From contig CAZVEV010000007.1 in NCBI GenBank assembly GCA_964625865.1, forward strand, positions 1 to 49,158: DNA of 49,158 bases. The letters are read 5' to 3'. The notes beneath the pieces were generated by a model. That model did no database searches and was not told where the DNA came from. It saw nothing but the letters and a program-made list of their open reading frames with translations. The position numbers and the translations under genes were made by a program. This DNA comes from CAZVEV01 sp964625865. Its GTDB lineage: Bacteria > Planctomycetota > Phycisphaerae > SM23-33. Positions within the stretch are counted from its first letter, which is position 1, and every line of letters starts with the position of its first letter. This document shows positions 47,714-49,158 of this stretch, one piece after another.

Positions 47714-49158
47714 ATGGCCAGTATCTTCAAACGCAAGAAACGCAAGAACGGAAAGTGGCAGATCAGCTACACCGATGAGAACGGCGCACGCCGTACGGTG
47801 TCCGGTGCCAAGAGCAAGGCGGTGACCGAACAGATCGCCGCGAAGATCGAAGGCGACGTAGAGCTGCGCCGCCGGGGGATTATCGACTCGCGCGCCGAGC
47901 GATACTCCGCAGCCGAGCGGAAGCCCCTGGTGGTCAAGACCACTGACGACGATGGGAAGGAACGCATCACCGGCGGGCACTTGGCCGAGTTCTACGAATC
48001 GCTGCGGGCCAAGGGCACGGGGGCCAAGCACGCGGGGACGTGCAGGGGCCGCGCGGCGCGTGTTATCGAAGCATGCGGAGCGTCCCGTATCAGCGAGTTG
48101 ACCCCCTCAGGCGTACGGTCGGCCATTGGGCAGTTCCGCGAAGACGAAGACATGGCCTTGCAGACGTGTAATCACTACGTGAGGTCGATCAAGCAATTCA
48201 CCCGATGGCTGTGGCGCAACAAGCGGGTGCGCGAGGACGCCCTGGCGCACATCGAGGGGTATAACGTACGGCTGGACCGTCGCCACAAGCGGCGGGTATT
48301 GACTGACGAGCAACTCGCCAACCTGATTCGCTTCGCGGAGAACGGGCCGGTGGTCTTGGGCATGACGGGGGCCGATCGCGCGATGCTGTACCGCCTGGCA
48401 GTGGGCACGGGATTCAGGGCCAACGAACTGCGGAGTCTGACCCCGGAGTCATTCGACTTGGGCGGCGACCCGCCGACGGTGACAGTTGAGGCCGCCTACT
48501 CGAAACATCGGCGGCAGGACGTGCAACCGATCCGGCAAGACCTGGCCGACGTGCTGGCGCCTTGGCTTGACGACAAGGCCGATGGCCAGCGCGTATTTGC
48601 CGTGCCCGAGAAGACGGCCAACATGTTGAAGCGTGATCTTGCCGCGGCCGGCATTCCATACGAGGACGGAGCAAAGCAAGTATTCGACTTCCACGCCTTG
48701 CGGGGGCAGTACATCACCGCCCTTGTCAAGTCCGGGGCCACACCGAAGGTGGCGCAGGAACTCGCCCGGCACAGCGACCCGCAACTGACCTTCAACACGT
48801 ACACGCACCTGTCCGTCCCCGACAAGACGGCTGCTCTTGAGGCCCTGCCACCGATGCAGACGGACCTGCCCGAGCGCGAGGCGGCGCGGGCCACTGGCAC
48901 GTACGATGTGACGCCGAACACCCCCGAAAAGCGCGCAGCGCCTTGTACACCATATGCGCAGCGCGCAGACGCCCCAACGGGCGATTTCGTGCAACAACAT
49001 GCAACCAGCAACGGGGCCGATCAGGCAGAGACGGGCGAGCGTTTGAGTCGGGAAAACACGGGGAAAGCCTGTGTTTCAGGGGGTCAAAGTGGCACTACGC
49101 CCAAGAGGACTCGAACCTCTGACCTTCGGTTTAGGAAACCGATGCTCTATCCTGCTGA
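47714..49158 (+). CDS. Tyrosine integrase, C-terminus runs through the attachment site
   Basis: Integrase of the tyrosine-recombinase family that inserts this element into tRNA-Arg. It has an N-terminal arm-binding-like part (FKRKKRKNGKWQISYTDENG), a SAM-like core-binding domain (LAEFYESLRAKGTGAKHAGT) and a catalytic domain. All catalytic residues are visible: Arg235 in TGFRANEL, Lys264, His327 and Arg330 in FHALRGQ, His353 in LARHSDP and Tyr363 in NTYTHL. AAAGGAA precedes the ATG. After the catalytic domain the frame continues through a variable tail and the 52-bp att block (TTPKRTRTSDLRFRKPM) into the tRNA gene, with no stop before the window end. In the excised circle the same frame would continue into the segment at 36224-36400. 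Confidence 0.95.
   Translation, partial: MASIFKRKKRKNGKWQISYTDENGARRTVSGAKSKAVTEQIAAKIEGDVELRRRGIIDSRAERYSAAERKPLVVKTTDDDGKERITGGHLAEFYESLRAKGTGAKHAGTCRGRAARVIEACGASRISELTPSGVRSAIGQFREDEDMALQTCNHYVRSIKQFTRWLWRNKRVREDALAHIEGYNVRLDRRHKRRVLTDEQLANLIRFAENGPVVLGMTGADRAMLYRLAVGTGFRANELRSLTPESFDLGGDPPTVTVEAAYSKHRRQDVQPIRQDLADVLAPWLDDKADGQRVFAVPEKTANMLKRDLAAAGIPYEDGAKQVFDFHALRGQYITALVKSGATPKVAQELARHSDPQLTFNTYTHLSVPDKTAALEALPPMQTDLPEREAARATGTYDVTPNTPEKRAAPCTPYAQRADAPTGDFVQQHATSNGADQAETGERLSRENTGKACVSGGQSGTTPKRTRTSDLRFRKPMLYPA
49093..49144. other. Right attachment site within tRNA-Arg(CCU)
   Basis: Identical to 36172-36223 over 52 bp. It covers the tRNA from just before the anticodon stem to 3 bp past the discriminator base, typical of integrases that use the 3' part of a tRNA gene so that the gene is rebuilt. 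Confidence 0.95.
49096..49158 (-). tRNA. tRNA-Arg(CCU), 5' end beyond window
   Basis: On the minus strand the D arm (GCTCAGCAGGATAGAGC, visible in part), anticodon arm TCGGT-TTCCTAA-ACCGA with anticodon CCT, a five-base variable loop, T arm AGAGG-TTCGAGT-CCTCT and the acceptor 3' strand TGGGCGT plus discriminator A are seen. CCA is not encoded. The acceptor 5' strand and part of the D arm lie past the window edge. It decodes AGG. This is the target gene of the island. Confidence 0.93.

Larger units (their letters stand above)
36172..49144. mobile_element. 13.0-kb integrated element in tRNA-Arg(CCU), phage-satellite-like
   Basis: A perfect 52-bp direct repeat derived from the tRNA 3' half marks both ends. 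A tyrosine integrase lies at the right end, next to the tRNA. Inside are a Xis/AlpA-like HTH protein, a replisome-organiser-like protein, a primase-helicase, an XRE repressor, a DUF5681-like protein and many small phage-like overlapping genes. No capsid, portal, tail, large terminase, relaxase or conjugation genes are recognised. The size and content fit a phage satellite or a small replicating integrative element. Two genes near the left end (a PEP-CTERM protein and a zinc-ribbon membrane protein) look like cargo. The dispersed palindromes common in the flanking chromosome are almost absent inside. Confidence 0.9.

Overview
This 49,158-base window is high-GC bacterial DNA that looks like a member of the Planctomycetota, probably near the class Phycisphaerae. 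That is an inference from content: two secreted proteins with PEP-CTERM sorting tails, a c-type-haem/beta-propeller protein resembling the hydrazine-synthase-alpha-like family of planctomycetes, a sigma-54 response regulator, a rhodanese-fused CoA-disulfide-reductase-type enzyme, and intergenic regions packed with several unrelated palindromic repeat families. Two 10-base N runs (10239-10248 and 18973-18982) flanked by very long G runs mark scaffold joins of a draft or metagenome assembly.

Region 1 (1-14.6 kb) is mostly housekeeping. On the minus strand lie mutL (cut by the window edge), a sigma-54 response regulator, a histidine kinase, a cold-shock protein, pnp and rpsO, then a single-domain response regulator. 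It is divergent from ndk and ligA, which read forward. After the first gap come argJ, argC, rpsI and rplM, all minus. Good sigma-70-type promoters are visible before rplM, ndk and the receiver-only regulator.

Region 2 (14.6-36.1 kb) is envelope-centred. A forward cluster encodes a CsgG/LpoB-like lipoprotein, a triple LPP20-type repeat protein, a 51-residue lipoprotein and a FlgT-like protein. It recalls the flgO-flgP-flgT set of polar flagellates, but no flagellar gene is present here. Next come a PPC/DUF296 protein, a PEP-CTERM LamG protein, a SPOR/TPR lipoprotein, a Wzx/MurJ-like flippase and two TPR proteins, which may form an envelope or polysaccharide operon. Minus-strand genes follow: an aspartate-type aminotransferase, the haem/beta-propeller protein, a membrane-anchored coiled-coil protein with a BRCT-like C-terminus, the CoA-disulfide-reductase-like enzyme and a small coiled-coil lipoprotein.

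Region 3 (36172-49144) is an integrated mobile element of about 13.0 kb. It is bounded by a perfect 52-bp direct repeat that is the 3' half of a tRNA-Arg(CCU) gene; the tRNA with its D arm intact lies at the right end on the minus strand. The element carries a tyrosine integrase pointing into the tRNA, a Xis/AlpA-like HTH protein, a replisome-organiser-like protein, a CHC2/TOPRIM primase-helicase, several overlapping small genes, a DUF5681-like (small-terminase-like) protein, an XRE repressor and, near the far end, a PEP-CTERM protein and a zinc-ribbon membrane protein. No capsid, tail or conjugation genes are recognisable, so a phage-satellite-like or replicating integrative element is the best reading. 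The most notable point is that the integrase frame runs through the attachment site. In the excised circle it would continue into a 59-residue tail now stranded 12.9 kb away at the other end of the element, so integration appears to swap the integrase C-terminus.
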